A stretch of DNA of 8,254 bases from an uncultured Thiomonas sp. (GTDB lineage Bacteria > Pseudomonadota > Gammaproteobacteria > Burkholderiales > Burkholderiaceae_C): the NCBI GenBank assembly GCA_937927695.1, contig CALBRU010000351.1, positions 1-8,254 on the forward strand, in the 5' to 3' direction. Below, piece after piece: positions 7,301-8,254 of the stretch; positions within the stretch are counted from its first letter, which is position 1; each line of letters begins with the position of its first letter. A program made the position numbers and the translations under genes. The notes under the pieces are model-generated. The model saw nothing but the letters and a program-made list of their open reading frames with translations. It was not told where the DNA came from and did not search any database.

Positions 7301-7316
7301 TTTGTAGGATGAATTT

Positions 7317-7404
7317 GGAAGCTTGGCAGAGTGGTCGATTGCACCGGTCTTGAAAACCGGCAACCCGCAAGGGTTCCAGGGTTCGAATCCCTGAGCTTCC
7401 GCCA
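7317..7404 (+). tRNA. tRNA-Ser (anticodon UGA)
   Basis: A complete class II tRNA folds from these 88 bases. The acceptor stem GGAAGCT pairs with AGCTTCC (7394-7400). The anticodon stem CCGGT (7344-7348) pairs with ACCGG (7356-7360) around loop CTTGAAA, with anticodon TGA at 7351-7353. A long variable arm AACCC-GCAA-GGGTT (7362-7375) is the hallmark of serine, leucine and tyrosine tRNAs. The T stem CAGGG/CCCTG flanks TTCGAAT. Discriminator G at 7401 and an encoded CCA (7402-7404) complete it. The serine identity follows from the anticodon (UCA and other UCN codons), long arm and discriminator G. It lies between the truncated copy and the terminator and may have been brought or rebuilt by an integrated element. 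Confidence 0.98.
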
Positions 7405-7462
7405 ATAAAAACAAGCACTTAGCGCAACTTTAACGAGTTCGCAGCAGCTTGAAGATGGCGAC

Positions 7463-7490
7463 AAAAAGCCCCGCTAGTCGGGGCTTTCTT
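7463..7490. terminator. Strong intrinsic terminator after tRNA-Ser
   Basis: AAAGCCCCG (7465-7473) pairs perfectly with CGGGGCTTT (7479-7487) around a five-base CTAGT loop. An A run lies on the left and TTTCTT on the right, so it can act in both directions. It is 60 bp past the tRNA CCA end. It would stop tRNA transcription and insulate the downstream leader and methyltransferase gene. Confidence 0.88.
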
Positions 7491-7499
7491 GTGGCTGAG

Positions 7500-7654
7500 C
7501 GAAACAAGGGGCGTAAGCACACCATAAGCGGCAAAGCGGTGTCGCTACACGCCGTGTACATGAACAGAGCAACCGTCCTATGCTGTTGCTGCGTGCGGTG
7601 GTTAGCCCATGAGAGCTGTCGCTGCCGTTAAAAACAACGAAGGACACCGAATCG
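7500..7654 (+). ncRNA. Structured leader RNA upstream of the methyltransferase gene, possibly C4-like
   Basis: This non-coding stretch between the terminator and the methyltransferase ATG is dense in pairing segments. ACACC (7519-7523) can pair with GGTGT (7538-7542). GTGT (7539-7542) can instead pair with ACAC (7547-7550). TACAC (7546-7550) can pair with GTGTA (7554-7558). A long-range stem joins GTCCT (7575-7579) with AGGAC (7641-7645), continued by TGTTG (7584-7588) with CAACG (7635-7639). That outer stem covers the AAGGA Shine-Dalgarno of the downstream gene. The core near 7589-7606 (TGCGTGCGGTGGTTAGCC and flanks) recalls the C4 antisense RNAs of P1-like phages. That resemblance is from memory and unverified. 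No open frame here looks like a real protein. Confidence 0.45.
7640..7644 (+). promoter_or_regulatory. Shine-Dalgarno site of the methyltransferase gene
   Basis: AAGGA ends 10 nt before the ATG at 7655 and decides that start. It overlaps the 3' arm of the long-range stem formed with 7575-7588, so the fold of the leader could hide it from the ribosome. Confidence 0.6.
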
Positions 7655-8254
7655 ATGAATCAAGCCGTAATCGCTAGACCTCTCGCCAAGCAAGAGCCTG
7701 ACTTCGCAACCACACCAGCGCAAGCGAGGTTTGAGAGGCTGCTGGCAGCTCTTGGCGAACCTCAGTATCGAGGCGACCGCTATGCGATCTACAAGGGGGA
7801 CTGCCGCGACCTGCTAACCCGCATCCCGGATGGATCAATCGACCTCACATTCACCTCGCCACCGTACAACATCGGGAAAGAGTACGAGGAAGTGCGCACT
7901 ATGGAGTACTTCATTGATTTGTGCGCCGACTGGATTGAAAAGATCCATAGCGCCACAGCGGCTAACGGTGCGCTGCTGCTCAACGTGGGTTACGTGGCGC
8001 TGGCTGATCGTGCCAAGTCCATTCCGATTCCGTACCTGCTATGGAACCGGGTGCCATTCTTTCTACAGCAAGAAATTGTCTGGAACTACGGCGCAGGTGT
8101 TGCAGCGAAGAAGTTTCTTTCGCCTCGGAATGAGAAGCTGCTTTGGTACGTCAAGGACGCCGAAAGCTACTGTTTCAATCTTGACGATATCCGCGATCCT
8201 GACGTGGCCTACCCGAACCAAAAGAAGAACGGAAAGTTGCGCTGCAATACGATT
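7655..8254 (+). CDS. Site-specific DNA methyltransferase (N4/N6-amino, beta-type), N-terminal part
   Basis: This enzyme would transfer a methyl group from S-adenosylmethionine to an exocyclic amino group of adenine (N6) or cytosine (N4) at a specific site. The 200 residues seen run off the right edge with no stop. After a 40-residue leader comes YAIYKGDCRDLLTRIPDGSIDLTFTSPPYN in conserved arrangement, with catalytic motif IV TSPPYN at 67-72. Then come NGALLLNVG, EIVWNYG, SPRNEKLLWYVK and a Y-PNQKK-GK-RCN segment, typical of the N6_N4_Mtase family (Pfam PF01555). Motif IV before motif I indicates beta-type order. The SAM-binding motif I is expected downstream. The codon use is less G+C-rich than in the upstream genes. 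It may belong to a restriction-modification system or be a phage orphan methylase; no restriction gene is visible. Confidence 0.92.
   Translation, partial: MNQAVIARPLAKQEPDFATTPAQARFERLLAALGEPQYRGDRYAIYKGDCRDLLTRIPDGSIDLTFTSPPYNIGKEYEEVRTMEYFIDLCADWIEKIHSATAANGALLLNVGYVALADRAKSIPIPYLLWNRVPFFLQQEIVWNYGAGVAAKKFLSPRNEKLLWYVKDAESYCFNLDDIRDPDVAYPNQKKNGKLRCNTI

Larger units (their letters stand above)
7301..8254. mobile_element. Probable left end of a tRNA-Ser-associated island or prophage
   Basis: The housekeeping block ends at hemW. After the broken tRNA-Ser copy come a second complete tRNA, structured non-coding DNA and a lone DNA methyltransferase gene. G+C falls: three 60-base lines I counted in the methyltransferase gene gave 45-58%, against 55-77% in three sampled lines of the upstream genes. 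A tRNA duplicate next to accessory DNA with a methyltransferase is the usual look of an integrated element. No integrase is in the window, and the far junction lies outside it. The exact boundary, 7300 or just after the intact tRNA, cannot be fixed. Confidence 0.5.

Noticed and set aside
6918..7464. Minus-strand open frames of 88 and 166 codons crossing the two tRNA copies.
   Set aside because: They read the antisense of tRNA-Ser and of hemW. Peptides of this kind are a well-known annotation artefact opposite tRNA genes.
7449..7631. Open frame of 60 codons on the plus strand starting with TTG, with an internal ATG at 7455-7457.
   Set aside because: It runs straight through the intrinsic terminator hairpin and the structured leader, has no Shine-Dalgarno, and its cysteine-rich end has no recognisable domain. 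A remote link to small phage leader proteins cannot be excluded but is not supported.
7301..8254. A CRISPR array, transposon ends or a complete restriction-modification operon in the accessory part.
   Set aside because: No spaced direct repeats or terminal inverted repeats are visible, and only a partial methyltransferase gene is present, with no restriction gene in the window.
8230..8254. A second adapter at the right edge of the window.
   Set aside because: The last bases continue the methyltransferase frame with family-like residues and match no adapter I know.

Overview
The window looks like a contig from a betaproteobacterium, most likely Burkholderiales. This rests on the high G+C coding DNA, the short 67-residue omega subunit, and the gene order spoT-rpoZ-gmk-yicC / kinase-phosphatase-rph-rdgB-hemW. 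I recall that order as characteristic of the group but could not check it by search. No species is claimed.

Layout. Bases 1-47 are not biological: they match the 3' part of the Illumina P5/TruSeq universal adapter, so the true sequence starts at 48. From 48 to 2454 the minus strand carries a compact four-gene unit, read right to left as yicC (RNase of the YicC family), gmk (guanylate kinase), rpoZ (RNA polymerase omega) and spoT ((p)ppGpp synthetase/hydrolase, cut off by the adapter junction). From 2514 the plus strand carries a divergent, tightly packed unit: a soluble Ser/Thr protein kinase, a PP2C phosphatase overlapping it at a TTG start, rph (RNase PH), rdgB (non-canonical purine NTP pyrophosphatase) and hemW (radical-SAM heme chaperone). 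The two units share a 59-bp divergent control region. The genes concern GTP and (p)ppGpp metabolism, RNA processing, nucleotide-pool cleaning and reversible protein phosphorylation.

From 7222 onward the character changes. A 42-nt 5' fragment of a serine tRNA lies 16 bp upstream of a complete tRNA-Ser(UGA), followed by a strong intrinsic terminator and about 160 bp of highly structured untranslated DNA. The window ends inside a beta-type DNA methyltransferase gene of lower G+C content. This is the usual look of a tRNA-associated integration junction, with a phage or genomic island beginning near 7300. The structured leader can pair with the methyltransferase Shine-Dalgarno sequence and somewhat resembles, from memory, the C4 antisense RNAs of P1-like phages. 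The tRNA fragment and this leader are the parts of the window most worth a second look.
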